This document shows positions 18,902 through 27,676 of a DNA stretch of 64,000 bases, one piece after another; within the stretch, counting starts at the first letter, position 1; the number at the start of each line of letters is the position of its first letter. The notes beneath the pieces were generated by a model. That model saw only the letters and a list, made by a program, of their open reading frames with translations. It was not told the origin of the DNA and did no database searches. This stretch comes from Geobacillus thermoleovorans. GTDB lineage: Bacteria > Bacillota > Bacilli > Bacillales > Anoxybacillaceae. The stretch spans positions 406,001 to 470,000 of the forward strand of contig NZ_CP014335.1 in assembly GCF_001610955.1 (NCBI RefSeq), written 5' to 3'. The position numbers and the translations under genes were made by a program.

Positions 18902-19332
18902 CCAGCTTGGAAAGGAGAAAGCCGGTTTGCTTTTTCTTGGCGACGTTTCCGTGCAGGTTGGATTACGGGGTTATTGGGGAGGAGGAATGGCTTGGTTTTT
19001 GTTTTTCCCAGCTGCAACAAAAAATAGGGCCGCAGGATGTGAGGCAAGGGCGTTTGTTTTCCCTGCTGGCCAACGGAACAACGGACGCTCTTGTTTCAAC
19101 AGGGGCGGCCGTGTGCCGGTATCGACCCAGGCGCGATCGGTGCGGGGCCGCTGCTCTTGTTCCAATAGACGATGCCTCATGCCTCAGGCAAAACGCGAAT
19201 GAATCCGCTTTCTGTCGGCGCCTTGCCCATTTTGCTCTAGCGCTATCCACCAATTACGGCTATAATAATGTTTATCAGTGCAACGTGGCGGATGGCGGCG
19301 GGAAGCCGCGGGTTGGTTAGGGGGATCAGGGC
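18902..19332 (+). other. 430-base gap with open but unassigned sequence
   Basis: Between the PF09818 gene and the DUF2294 gene no confident gene was found. One frame is open over most of it (18886-19320) and contains a protein-like stretch (EEEWLGFCFSQLQQKIG, then LFSLLANGTTDALVSTGAAV) before turning Arg/Cys-rich. It has no ribosome site or start of its own. It could be a decayed gene with a frameshift near 19110, or chance. No family recognised. Confidence 0.3.
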
Positions 19333-19701
19333 ATGAACAAGTCAAAAGGTTGGATGGAATCGGAAATCAGCAAAGCGTTGACGAAATGGGAAAAAGATTT
19401 TCTCGGCCGCGGCTCGGTGTCGGTGAAAACCGATATTTTGCGTGATATGATTATCGTTTCCCTGCATGGCATCTTGACACCTGCTGAGTACGCTCTTTGT
19501 GAATCGAAGGAAGGGATGCTGGCGGTGAAACGGTCGCGGACGAGTTTGGTGGAATCGGGCGTCGATGATTTGAAGAAGATGATTTTGGAAATCACGGGTG
19601 AAAAAGTAAAAAGCTTTCATACCGATTTAAGCACCCGAACGGGTGAGCGGATTATTGTCTTTAAGCTGTTCAACGATTTGGAGAAACAGTTGACAAAATA
19701 A
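19333..19701 (+). CDS. DUF2294 (YbcI-like) protein
   Basis: A 122-residue soluble protein with the DUF2294 pattern: amphipathic N-terminal helix, KGRGSVSVKTD-like strand, IVSLHGILTPAEYAL, and a C-terminal strand ERIIVFKLF. In B. subtilis the homologue YbcI belongs to the ybc locus that also encodes the DabA/DabB-type proteins, and here too it sits directly upstream of dabBA. Biochemical function is unknown. GGGGG lies ten bases before the ATG. The dabBA promoter and leader begin just after its stop, so it is probably transcribed separately. A paralog is at 38061. Confidence 0.78.
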   Translation: MNKSKGWMESEISKALTKWEKDFLGRGSVSVKTDILRDMIIVSLHGILTPAEYALCESKEGMLAVKRSRTSLVESGVDDLKKMILEITGEKVKSFHTDLSTRTGERIIVFKLFNDLEKQLTK

Positions 19702-19709
19702 ATTTTTCC

Positions 19710-19738
19710 ATGACAAATCAACAAAGTTATTGTATAAT
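19710..19738 (+). promoter_or_regulatory. sigma-A promoter for the dabBA leader
   Basis: ATGACA, 17-base spacer, TATAAT. Predicted transcription start is near 19745, about 290 bases before dabB. Confidence 0.72.
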
Positions 19739-19744
19739 TGAAAC

Positions 19745-19992
19745 AACTTTTGTATAGTAAGTATAGAATAAAATAGTGGACGATGCTGTCGGGAGCCCTT
19801 CAAAAAACCTACGTGGGCTTAGGTTCGTTGAAGGGAAACCGACCGTCGCCTGCCGCGCGACAACGAACGGGAGATCTTCAAACAATCGAGCGATGATTGG
19901 TTGAAGGTAAACCGGCTATGGGCAATCGATAGGCAATGGAACGGCCTTTTTCGGCCGTTTTGCCTGATTGACATAGCCGGTTTTTTCTTTTT
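19745..19992 (+). ncRNA. two-domain structured leader with terminator ahead of dabBA (candidate riboswitch)
   Basis: Domain 1: closing stem GACG/CGTC (19779-82, 19844-47), TCGG/CCGA (19789-92, 19839-42), internal loop GAG/AAA, eight-base stem CCCTTCAA/TTGAAGGG (19796-803, 19828-35), and an apical AACCTA/TAGGTT stem. A linker hairpin GTCGC/GCGAC follows. Domain 2: CGG/CCG (19868-70, 19912-14), the same GAG/AAA internal loop and stem ATCTTCAA/TTGAAGGT (19874-81, 19901-08). Its AAACCG also forms the foot of a terminator (19910-20 with 19972-82). Two similar cores plus a terminator suggest a tandem-type riboswitch. A sodium-sensing class is one idea, since DabB is related to Na+/H+ antiporter subunits, but I cannot confirm the class. 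Confidence 0.6.
19910..19992 (+). terminator. conditional terminator in the dabBA leader
   Basis: Outer stem AACCGGCTATG/CATAGCCGGTT, inner stems CAATC/GATTG and AACGGCC/GGCCGTT, followed by TTTTCTTTTTT. Its 5' foot shares AAACCG with leader domain 2, so the two folds exclude each other. Confidence 0.82.
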
Positions 19993-20034
19993 TCTCTCGA
20001 ACGATGTGCAAGCAGATGAGGGGAGGAGATGGCA

Positions 20035-21540
20035 ATGGGGAACGAATGGTTCGCATGGGGATGGCTGGCGGCGATTGCGGTCGTTTTCCTAAGTGCGATC
20101 GTGTGGCTGTTTCCGCGCGTGTCGGAACGATATGTGCATGTGCACGTTTGGCTGTTGCTGTTGCCGGGGACGGCGGCGCTATTCGGATGGATCGGCGCCG
20201 GCGGCGCGGTCGACATCGGCCCGTGGCGGTTTGATGCGACGAGCTGGCTGTCCGCCGTTTATATTTCGCTTCTCAGCTGGGCGATTCAACGGTTTGCGGT
20301 TCGCTATTTGCACGGCGACCGCCGCTATCGGCTGTATTTCTCGCTCTTGACATGGACGTCATTTGCCGCTTCGCTCACGTGGGCGGCCGGCGACTTGCGG
20401 TTGATCGCAGTGTGCTGGGGGCTGCCGCTTGTGGGGCTTGTGGCGTTGACCGCGTTGAAAAAAGAATGGGAGCCGGCTCAGTTCGTTGCCTGGCAGATGG
20501 GCATGCTGTTTTTGGCAAGTTGGATTGCTGTGGCCCTCACCGCTGTTTGGCTTGGGGCGAGAGTCGGTGAATGGACGCTCGTCTCGGCGTTGTCGGCGGA
20601 ACGTTTAGCTCGTCTCGCTCTATGGGAAAGGGCGGTGATGAGCGGATTGCTCATGTTGGCTGCCGTCATTCCAGCTGGGCAATGGCCGTTTCATCGCTGG
20701 CTAATGGAATCAGCCGTGACGCCGACGCCGGTGTCAGCGGTGATGCATGCCGGTCTTGTCAACGCTGGGGGGCTCTTGCTTTGGCGCTTTTCTCCGCTCT
20801 TTAACGAAACGTGGGCGCATGTGGCGCTGTTTCTGATCGCTTTTGCCTCGATTTTGATTGGCACGGGCGTTAGCTTTGTTCATGTTGACTATAAGCGCCA
20901 GCTCGTCGGTTCGACGATGGCGCAAATGGGCGTCATGCTTGTGCAATGCGCCCTGGGCGCTTACGGGGCCGCAGTAGTGCATTTAGTGTTGCACGGGTTG
21001 TTTAAAGCGACGCTCTTTTTGCAGTCCGGGTCCGTCGTGCCGCCAGTCGGTCGGGCAGGATTGCGAAAAACAGGCAGTTCGTGGCCGGGCGGCATCATCC
21101 TCGGCGTGCTGTTTGGGTGGGGCTTTTGGCAGGCGGCTCCGCACGAACCGGCCCGGTTGTTGAGCGCGCTTTTGCTTGCGGCCTCGGCAACGGTTGCCTG
21201 GGGACGGCTTACGGATTTTCGCGAAGGCCGTTGGCTGGGCTTTGCGGTTGTCGTTGCTTTGGCGTTGGCGTCCGAAACGGTGCGCCATCAATTTATGGCG
21301 CTGCTTCATAACGGGATGCCGTCCGCGTTTCTGCCGCCCGCTTCGTTCGAATGGCTTGTCTGCGCTCTGTTTGTTGCCGCGGCGCTGGTTGCTGTATGGA
21401 TCGCGAACCGGCGCAGTTCCATGCTTGCCATTCAGCTGTACATGTGGCTTGTTCACCTTGGTGAACCGCGTCCGGCGGCGACCGAAGCACACCCGCGTTA
21501 TTTGGCGTCCTATCTAAAGGAGGGGATGGCTCATGAGTAG
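20035..21540 (+). CDS. dabB: DabB, proton-conducting subunit of the inorganic carbon accumulation complex
   Basis: A 501-residue polytopic membrane protein of the NuoL/MrpA proton-conducting family, with about twelve hydrophobic segments. Family marks include WPFHRWLMESAVTPTPVSA near residue 225 and MHAGLVNAGG next to it, the H/K-containing core of this superfamily, and HGLFKATLF near residue 325. In DAB complexes DabB carries protons and DabA hydrates CO2 to trap bicarbonate. I choose ATG 20035, six bases after GGGAGGAG; the ATG at 20029 abuts it. It overlaps dabA by eight bases. B. subtilis calls the gene ndhF/ybcC. Confidence 0.88.
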   Translation: MGNEWFAWGWLAAIAVVFLSAIVWLFPRVSERYVHVHVWLLLLPGTAALFGWIGAGGAVDIGPWRFDATSWLSAVYISLLSWAIQRFAVRYLHGDRRYRLYFSLLTWTSFAASLTWAAGDLRLIAVCWGLPLVGLVALTALKKEWEPAQFVAWQMGMLFLASWIAVALTAVWLGARVGEWTLVSALSAERLARLALWERAVMSGLLMLAAVIPAGQWPFHRWLMESAVTPTPVSAVMHAGLVNAGGLLLWRFSPLFNETWAHVALFLIAFASILIGTGVSFVHVDYKRQLVGSTMAQMGVMLVQCALGAYGAAVVHLVLHGLFKATLFLQSGSVVPPVGRAGLRKTGSSWPGGIILGVLFGWGFWQAAPHEPARLLSALLLAASATVAWGRLTDFREGRWLGFAVVVALALASETVRHQFMALLHNGMPSAFLPPASFEWLVCALFVAAALVAVWIANRRSSMLAIQLYMWLVHLGEPRPAATEAHPRYLASYLKEGMAHE

Positions 21541-24145
21541 AAGCGTCATATCACTTGAACGGTCAACGGAGGCAAAAAAAGCAGCCGCTTGTCCGCTCGA
21601 GGCGATCGTCAGCGAAGCGGCGAAGGTGATCGCTCCGCTTTGGCCGATTTCCGCGTTTATCGCCCGCCATCCGTGGATGGGGATGGAAAACAAGTCGTTT
21701 GTCGACGCGGCTGACCGACTGCAAGAAGCTTACGGCATCGACTTGTATCCGCCAATGGCCGTTTTTCATGCGGCGCTATCCAAAGGGGAGATTGACGTTT
21801 CCTTCATCGAGCGGCGTCTGCAACGATGGTTGGATGACGAGCCGCTTCCTGCGCCGCGCCATGAAGCGGAACGGCTATGCCGCGCCCTCCTTTGGAACGA
21901 TGCGGTGCCCGAAGAAGCGCTTCAGATGCCGAAACTGATCGAGTTGGCCGCCGCTATGCCGCTGCGCTCTGTTTCCATCCGCACGCGGTCTGTGCGCCTT
22001 GGTTTGGAAAAGCGGTTGGATCAACAAATGATCAAATGGTGCAAGCTGTTTTACGATCGGGGAGAGGCGGTGTGGGCGCTGCCGCATCGTGAACACGGCT
22101 TTTACGGGTCTTGGCGTCGTTTGGCGCCTCTTGATCCGTCCTTGTCCAAGGAGGAGCGGAAACGGCTTTTCGATTGGCCTCACCATCCAGAGGAGGCGCT
22201 GCAACGGGCGCTTGAGCAGCTCGGGGTGCAGGATGAGGAAGCCGTGGCCTATTTAGAAGCGCATTTATTAGCTCTGCCCGGCTGGGCGGGGATGATGGTC
22301 TGGCAATCGCGCCGTGCAGGTGACGAAATCGGCGGGCTGATCAACTACTTGGCCGTTCGTTTGTCGCTGGAGTGGGTGTTCACAGCGCCCCATCTGCCGC
22401 TGAAGGAGGAAGAAAACGAAGACGATCGTGCGGTTGGGCCGCTGTTGGCCGCCTGGATCCACTGGGGCGGCATGACGCTGGACGACTGGCGGCGCCTTCC
22501 GCTCGAAGACCGCCAAGCTCGTCTGGTGTTCGCCGATCGGTTCTGGCGAATTGGCCGCCGCCATCTTTGGCTTGAGGCGTGGGAAGATACGTATGAAGCG
22601 AAGCTGAAAGAAGCGGTTCTCACCCGTCAACCTGAGGAGCCAAAAGAGCAGGCGGCAGCGCAGCTATTGTTTTGCATTGATGTGCGCTCCGAGCCGTTCC
22701 GCCGTCATGTAGAGGCGGTCGGCCCGTTTGAAACGTACGGCTGCGCTGGCTTTTTCGGCTTGCCGATCCAAACGCGCGTGCTTGACAGCGATGACGCCCA
22801 TCCGTCTTGCCCGGCGATTGTGGCGCCGCGGCATGAAATCAACGAAACCGCTTCTCCCGAAACGGCGGCGCCGTACCGCCGGCGGCGCGATCTGTTCCGC
22901 TTTGTCGGCCGGACGTTTAAAAAAATCAAGCAGCATCTGCTGGCTGGTTTGCTGCTTCCGGAAATGAGCGGCCCGTGGCTTGGTTTGCATACGATCGCCC
23001 GCAGCGCAGCGCCGGCTTGGGCCGGGCAAGCCATTCATCAGGCGGAAATGTCGGCGCAACAAAAACCGAAGACGACGCTGTCGCTTGATTGCCAAGGGCA
23101 TGACGAAACGACTGGGCTGCCGATCGGGTTGACAAAAGAAGAGCAAGTGCAATACGTAAAACAGCTTCTCGTGAACATCGGCCTGACGTCCTCATTTGCC
23201 CCGCTTGTCGTCGTCTGCGGCCATGAGAGCGAGACGACAAATAACCCGTATGCGTCCGCGCTCGATTGCGGGGCGTGCGGCGGCGCGGCTGGGGCGTTCA
23301 ACGCCCGCGTATTCGCCGCGTTGGCCAACTTGCCGCACGTGCGGGATGGATTGGCGAAAGAGGGAATCGTCATCCCGGATGAGACAGTGTTCGTCGCCGC
23401 TGAACATATCACGACCGTTGACGAGTTGCGTTGGGTGGAAGTGCCGCCGTTGTCCGAAGCGGCTGAGGCGGCGTTTCGACAGCTGAAACAGGCGCTTGCC
23501 GGCGTCAGCCGCCAAGCCAATGCTGAGCGGATGGCGAAGCTGCCGCATGTCGGCGCCATGCCGCGCGATCCGGTTGCCGAAGCCCGACGCCGCGCCGTCG
23601 ACTGGAGTGAAATTCGTCCGGAGTGGGGATTGGCGGGGAACGCCGCTTTCCTGATTGGGCGGCGGGCGTTGACAAAGGGCGTTCATTTAGACGGCCGGGT
23701 GTTTTTGCACAGCTACGATTGGCGCGAAGATCCGACCGGTGAGGCGCTGGCCGGCATCATCGCTGGGCCGGCCACGGTTGGGCAGTGGATCAACTTGCAA
23801 TATTATGCTTCGACAGTGGCACCGAATTACTATGGAAGCGGCGACAAAACGACCCAGACGGTGACCGGCGGCATCGGCGTCATGCAAGGGAACGGAAGCG
23901 ACTTGCTAGCCGGCTTGCCGTGGCAGTCCGTCGCCGCATCTGACCGTGAGTGGTTCCACTCTCCGCTTCGGTTGCTCGTCATCATTGAAGCGCCGTTTTC
24001 CTATATCGAGCGGTTGCTCGATGAAAACAGCGAATTTCGGCGCAAAGTCCAAAACGGCTGGCTCCGTCTCGCCTCGATTGACCCAGACAGCGGGGCGTGG
24101 GTGAACTGGGAGGCAGGCCGTCTTGCGTCGGTACAGCAGCGCTAA
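21533..24145 (+). CDS. dabA: DabA, zinc-dependent carbonic anhydrase-like subunit (DUF2309)
   Basis: An 870-residue soluble protein of the DUF2309/UPF0753 family. It has the beta-carbonic-anhydrase-like metal site: Cys381 and Asp383 in LFCIDVRSE, His564 in VVCGHESETT and Cys579 in ALDCGACGG. The spacing (two residues, then 15 between His and Cys) agrees with the characterised DabA of Halothiobacillus. With DabB it should convert CO2 to bicarbonate in one direction using the ion gradient, supplying bicarbonate to carboxylases in a heterotroph. The ATG at 21533 follows AAAGGAGGGG and overlaps the dabB stop. A terminator follows. Confidence 0.92.
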   Translation: MSRSVISLERSTEAKKAAACPLEAIVSEAAKVIAPLWPISAFIARHPWMGMENKSFVDAADRLQEAYGIDLYPPMAVFHAALSKGEIDVSFIERRLQRWLDDEPLPAPRHEAERLCRALLWNDAVPEEALQMPKLIELAAAMPLRSVSIRTRSVRLGLEKRLDQQMIKWCKLFYDRGEAVWALPHREHGFYGSWRRLAPLDPSLSKEERKRLFDWPHHPEEALQRALEQLGVQDEEAVAYLEAHLLALPGWAGMMVWQSRRAGDEIGGLINYLAVRLSLEWVFTAPHLPLKEEENEDDRAVGPLLAAWIHWGGMTLDDWRRLPLEDRQARLVFADRFWRIGRRHLWLEAWEDTYEAKLKEAVLTRQPEEPKEQAAAQLLFCIDVRSEPFRRHVEAVGPFETYGCAGFFGLPIQTRVLDSDDAHPSCPAIVAPRHEINETASPETAAPYRRRRDLFRFVGRTFKKIKQHLLAGLLLPEMSGPWLGLHTIARSAAPAWAGQAIHQAEMSAQQKPKTTLSLDCQGHDETTGLPIGLTKEEQVQYVKQLLVNIGLTSSFAPLVVVCGHESETTNNPYASALDCGACGGAAGAFNARVFAALANLPHVRDGLAKEGIVIPDETVFVAAEHITTVDELRWVEVPPLSEAAEAAFRQLKQALAGVSRQANAERMAKLPHVGAMPRDPVAEARRRAVDWSEIRPEWGLAGNAAFLIGRRALTKGVHLDGRVFLHSYDWREDPTGEALAGIIAGPATVGQWINLQYYASTVAPNYYGSGDKTTQTVTGGIGVMQGNGSDLLAGLPWQSVAASDREWFHSPLRLLVIIEAPFSYIERLLDENSEFRRKVQNGWLRLASIDPDSGAWVNWEAGRLASVQQR

Positions 24146-24158
24146 AAAGCAACGATAT

Positions 24159-24197
24159 GCCGCTTGCCGGGTTTGTCTGGCCGGCGGCTTTTTTTCG
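24159..24197 (+). terminator. intrinsic terminator after dabA
   Basis: GCCGC..GCC/GGC..GCGGC stem with internal mismatch, followed by seven T. Confidence 0.8.
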
Positions 24198-24296
24198 TTG
24201 ACTGCCAAATGAGGCAGGGAAAATGGATGCACGCCGCGAAATAAGATAGCAGCTGGTATAACAGCAACAGGAAAGACGAGGAAAGAGGGAAAGCGG

Positions 24297-24614
24297 ATGA
24301 AAACGCAGTTTATCGCCGGTCATGCGCGGCTGCCGGCCGGAATGGCGGCGAAAAGCCTTTACGATACGCTGACGATCACAGCGGAAATTGATAAAAAATA
24401 CGGGGTGATCGTGGAGGCATCATGCACACTGGCTACTGAACATGGGCGCGATTACGTGGCCCGCCTGCTTCGCGGCCATTCGCTGCGCGATGGCATCGAC
24501 GGTCTGCTCGCCGAGCTTGACGAAGGGTATTTAGGGAAAGCCCATTCTGCTCTGTGCGCGGCGCTAAAAGATTTGTACAAACAATATTGCAAAATGGAGG
24601 AGAAAGAGCCATAA
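24297..24614 (+). CDS. DUF3870 protein
   Basis: A 105-residue protein beginning MKTQFIAGHARLPAGMAAKS and containing IDKKYGVIVEASCTLATEHG, with C-terminal ALKDLYKQYCKMEEKEP. This matches the DUF3870 family as I remember it; members often sit beside amino-acid or organic-acid catabolic genes, and the function is unknown. It has one conserved Cys in EASCTLAT that could be functional. GAGGG precedes the ATG. It follows dabA but after a terminator, so co-transcription is unlikely, and it is convergent with the acyl-CoA dehydrogenase gene. Confidence 0.7.
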   Translation: MKTQFIAGHARLPAGMAAKSLYDTLTITAEIDKKYGVIVEASCTLATEHGRDYVARLLRGHSLRDGIDGLLAELDEGYLGKAHSALCAALKDLYKQYCKMEEKEP

Positions 24615-24655
24615 GCCGCTGCCCCTCATCGGTTGATGGGGGTCAGCGGCGTTTT
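24615..24655 (+). terminator. intrinsic terminator after the DUF3870 gene
   Basis: Strong hairpin GCCGCTG..CCCTCATC/GATGGGG..CAGCGGC followed by GTTTT. Confidence 0.8.
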
Positions 24656-24698
24656 GGTGCGGGTCAGCGGCTTGGCCGCCCATGATTTCGTTGGTGAT

Positions 24699-25898
24699 TC
24701 AGTTTTCAGCCGGCCGCCATGCCGGCAGCGTTTTGCGCAGCGGTTTGTCTTGGCGGTAACCGAGCACATATTCGGCCTGCATGATCGTATGAATTTCCCG
24801 TGTTCCTTCGTAAATGACCGGCGCTTTCGAGTTGCGCAAGTAGCGCTCGACCGGGTATTCGTTCGAATAGCCGTAGGCGCCATGGATTTGCACGGCATCG
24901 TCGGCCGCCTGGTTCGCGTAGTCGCAGGCGATCCATTTGGCGAGCGATGTTTCTCTCGTGCAACGCCGGCCTTCGTTTTTGAGAAAGCCGACTTTGTAAA
25001 CGAGCAGGCGGCTGATTTGCAAACCAGCTTCCATGCGGGCGATCATTTGCTGGACGAGCTGATGGCGGCCGATTTCTTTGCCGAATGTTTTTCGTTCGTG
25101 GCAGTATTTCACGCTCGCCTCAAGACATGCCATAATGAGGCCGACCGCGCCGGCGGCGACGGTGAAGCGGCCGTTGTCAAGCGCTGACATGGCGATTTTG
25201 AATCCTTCGCCTTCTTCCCCGAGCAAGTTTTCTTTCGGGACGCGGACGTTGTCAAAAAACAGCTCGCCCGTATTGCCAGAGCGGATGCCAAGTTTCCCTT
25301 TAATCGGGCGCGACGAAAAGCCGGGCATCGTCCGTTCGACGATAAAGGCGGAAATGCCGCGGTGCTTTTTCGATTTGTCCGTATAGGCGAATACGAGAAA
25401 ATGGTCAGCGATGTCAGCGAGGGAAATCCATGTTTTTTGTCCGTTTAAAATGTAGTCATCTCCGTCGCGGACGGCTGTCGTCTGGATGGAAGCGACGTCT
25501 GAGCCGGCATTCGGTTCGGTCAGGCCGAATGCGCCGATTTTTTCCCCGCGCGCTTGTGGGACGAGATATTTTTGCTTTTGTTCTTCAGTTCCCCACTGAA
25601 GGAGCGTCAAACTGTTCAGCCCGGTGTGAACCGATACGGCGGTGCGAAACGCCGTATCGCCGCGTTCGAGCTCTTCGCAGACGATGGCAAGCGAGTTGTA
25701 ATCCATGCCCATGCCGCCATATTCTTCGGGAATGCAGACGCCCATTAAATTGAGCTCAGCGAGCCGCTTGAAAATGTTGCGGTCAAATTCGCCCCGCTCA
25801 TCCCATTCTTTGATATAAGGCATAATTTCTTTATCGACGAATTTGCGCACCGTTTGCCGCAGCATTTCCTGTTCGGGTGTAAAGTCGAAGTTCATCAT
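24699..25898 (-). CDS. acyl-CoA dehydrogenase
   Basis: A 399-residue FAD flavoenzyme that forms the alpha,beta double bond of an acyl-CoA. Signatures: FGLTEPNAGSDVASIQT (FAD/substrate loop, about 125-141), GQKTWISLADIADHF, the RKTFGKEIGRHQLVQ helix, and catalytic Glu in APVIYEGTREIHTIMQAEY near the C-terminus. The Glu sits where short-chain and glutaryl-CoA dehydrogenases have it. Pairing with a class III CoA-transferase would suit a dicarboxylate such as glutarate, but the substrate is not shown by sequence. I start at the ATG at 25898 (MMNFDFTPEQ), nine bases after AGGGGG. Confidence 0.87.
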   Translation of the reverse strand: MMNFDFTPEQEMLRQTVRKFVDKEIMPYIKEWDERGEFDRNIFKRLAELNLMGVCIPEEYGGMGMDYNSLAIVCEELERGDTAFRTAVSVHTGLNSLTLLQWGTEEQKQKYLVPQARGEKIGAFGLTEPNAGSDVASIQTTAVRDGDDYILNGQKTWISLADIADHFLVFAYTDKSKKHRGISAFIVERTMPGFSSRPIKGKLGIRSGNTGELFFDNVRVPKENLLGEEGEGFKIAMSALDNGRFTVAAGAVGLIMACLEASVKYCHERKTFGKEIGRHQLVQQMIARMEAGLQISRLLVYKVGFLKNEGRRCTRETSLAKWIACDYANQAADDAVQIHGAYGYSNEYPVERYLRNSKAPVIYEGTREIHTIMQAEYVLGYRQDKPLRKTLPAWRPAEN

Positions 25899-26007
25899 CG
25901 TTTCCATCCCCCTATGCAACTGTTTGTTTTTCATGGTTTTTTCGTGTCAACGTTCGTTTCCCTTGTTTCAGCGGGCGCTGAAGCGGTTGAGGAGAACAAC
26001 GGTTTAT

Positions 26008-27192
26008 TCATTGGCTTTTGTCGTGCGGACCGTTTTCAGCGGCCGGTTTGCCTTGCCATCCAGCTTCGACCTCGCGGTTATGCTCGCCGGCCAGCGGGGG
26101 CGGCAGCCGATAAGACACCGCCGTGTCAGACAGTTTCAGTGGGCTGGCGACAAGCGTTAACGGACCGACGATTGGATGGTGCACCGTGACTGTCATCTCG
26201 CGCGCCGCCGTTTGCGGATGGCGGAACAGTTCATCGAGCGTCTGCACCGGTCCGCATGGAATGCCTTTCTCGGCGAGAAGGCGCTGCCACTCGGCCCGCG
26301 TCCGCCGCTTGATTTCCTCGTTCAGCCGCCGGTTTAGCTCTTCGCGATGGGCGACTCGGCCGGGATTGGTTTGAAAGCGCGGATCGGTTCCAAGCGAGTG
26401 ATCGGACAACAACGAGCAAAGCGCTTGAAATTGTCGGTCATTGCCGACGGCGATGACGATCGGACCGTCGCTTGCCATGTACGTTGAGTATGGCACGATG
26501 TTCGGGTGTTCATTGCCGAGCGGCTTCGGGACGTCGCCGGATAACAAATAATTGGCGGCGACATTGACAAGCGCACTCACGGCGCAGTCAAACAGTGCGA
26601 GATCAATTTTTTGCCCGCGCCCCGTTTTCTCGCGGGCCAAAAGCGCCGCTTCGATCGCGATGGCGGCATACAGGCCGGTGAACACATCCGTGACGGCGAC
26701 GCCGACTTTGAGCGGGCCGGTGTCCGCAGTGCCGTTAATGCTCATCCAGCCGCTCATTGCCTGAATGATATAGTCGTAGCCGGCTAATGGAGCGAGTGGT
26801 CCTGTCTCGCCAAACCCGGTGATGGAGCAGTAGATGAGACGTGGGTTGAGGCGTGACAACGATTCATAGCCAAGTTCCCACTGTTCCATCGTTCCGGTCT
26901 TAAAATTGTGAATGAGGACATCAGCTGTTTCGGCGAGGCGGCGAATCGTCTCTTGTCCTTCTGCCGATTTTAAATTGACGGTGATGCTTCGTTTGTTTCG
27001 ATTGACGGCGGTATAGTAAGCGCTCATGCCGTTTTGGAACGGCGGCCCCCAAAACCGGGTGTCATCCGACCCCCCGGGCGCTTCGACTTTGATGACATCA
27101 GCGCCTAAATCGCCTAAAATCATCGTCGCATACGGACCAGCCAACACGCGCGACAAGTCGAGCACGCGCACGCCATCGAGCGCTCCTGGCAT
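26008..27192 (-). CDS. CaiB/BaiF (class III) CoA-transferase
   Basis: A 394-residue CoA-transferase that moves CoA between two carboxylic acids through enzyme-bound anhydride and thioester forms. Class III signatures: LDLSRVLAGPYATMILGDLGAD at the N-terminus, VEAPGGSDDTR, NRNKRSITVNLK, and the catalytic-region Asp in GQKIDLALFDCAVSAL. It is the first gene of an operon with the acyl-CoA dehydrogenase, about 110 bases apart. Together they would activate an acid and then oxidise it. GAAAGGAGGG precedes the ATG. A leader terminator lies 29 bases before the start. Confidence 0.87.
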   Translation of the reverse strand: MPGALDGVRVLDLSRVLAGPYATMILGDLGADVIKVEAPGGSDDTRFWGPPFQNGMSAYYTAVNRNKRSITVNLKSAEGQETIRRLAETADVLIHNFKTGTMEQWELGYESLSRLNPRLIYCSITGFGETGPLAPLAGYDYIIQAMSGWMSINGTADTGPLKVGVAVTDVFTGLYAAIAIEAALLAREKTGRGQKIDLALFDCAVSALVNVAANYLLSGDVPKPLGNEHPNIVPYSTYMASDGPIVIAVGNDRQFQALCSLLSDHSLGTDPRFQTNPGRVAHREELNRRLNEEIKRRTRAEWQRLLAEKGIPCGPVQTLDELFRHPQTAAREMTVTVHHPIVGPLTLVASPLKLSDTAVSYRLPPPLAGEHNREVEAGWQGKPAAENGPHDKSQ

Positions 27193-27433
27193 CGATTTCC
27201 CTCCTTTCTGTTTACATGCAAAAAGCCGGTTCCTATACAGCGTGCAAGATAGGAACCGGCTTGAACGGACTGAGAAGGCATTCCGGCGCGGAGATGCCGT
27301 CAGGCCGTACAGTTCTTTTTGTGGTCGATGCATAAAAGCTGCCAACGCTGCCTGTCAGGCAACGGGGCTATCGGACAGATGGCAGGGGCCGTCCGGTCTG
27401 CACAAGCGGCCAAGCTGGCAGGAGACGGCTTAT
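27193..27433 (-). ncRNA. structured leader of the CoA-transferase operon
   Basis: About 240 bases between the predicted transcription start and the CoA-transferase gene. On the minus strand several self-complementary parts can be seen: CTGCCA with TGGCAG, TGCCTGACAGGCA as a small hairpin, GCCGTC near the 5' end with GACGGC further on, and finally a strong terminator. No known riboswitch consensus was recognised. It does not encode an obvious leader peptide. Conditional termination is the likely mode, ligand unknown. Confidence 0.45.
27221..27262 (-). terminator. leader terminator before the CoA-transferase
   Basis: Perfect 14-base stem AAGCCGGTTCCTAT/ATAGGAACCGGCTT with T run on the minus strand, 29 bases before the start codon. 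Confidence 0.85.
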
Positions 27434-27439
27434 ACGTTT

Positions 27440-27468
27440 ATTATAGTGATTTGTTTGATAATTGTAAA
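27440..27468 (-). promoter_or_regulatory. sigma-A promoter of the CoA-transferase operon
   Basis: Read on the minus strand: TTTACA, 17-base spacer, TATAAT, in an AT-rich stretch. Upstream of it (27483-27510) is a CGCCAGC/GCTGGCG hairpin of unknown role. Confidence 0.78.
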
Positions 27469-27676
27469 TAGTCGAACAAGAAATTCGCCAGCGAAAGCCG
27501 GCTGGCGAGGAGAAGATGCACGTAGCCGCGTGAATAGCTCTTCGATACAAATGAATGAAAAGAAATCGATCGCGCGGTCGGACAATTTGGCATGAAAAGA
27601 GCGCAACATTCACCTAAATTTCTATATAATTGTAGAGAAAGGGGAATCGATGACGCAAAAAAGGAAGTGATGGTGC

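Noticed and set aside
27483..27510. Terminator of a minus-strand gene
   Set aside because: The CGCCAGC/GCTGGCG hairpin lacks a proper T run and no minus-strand gene lies upstream of it.
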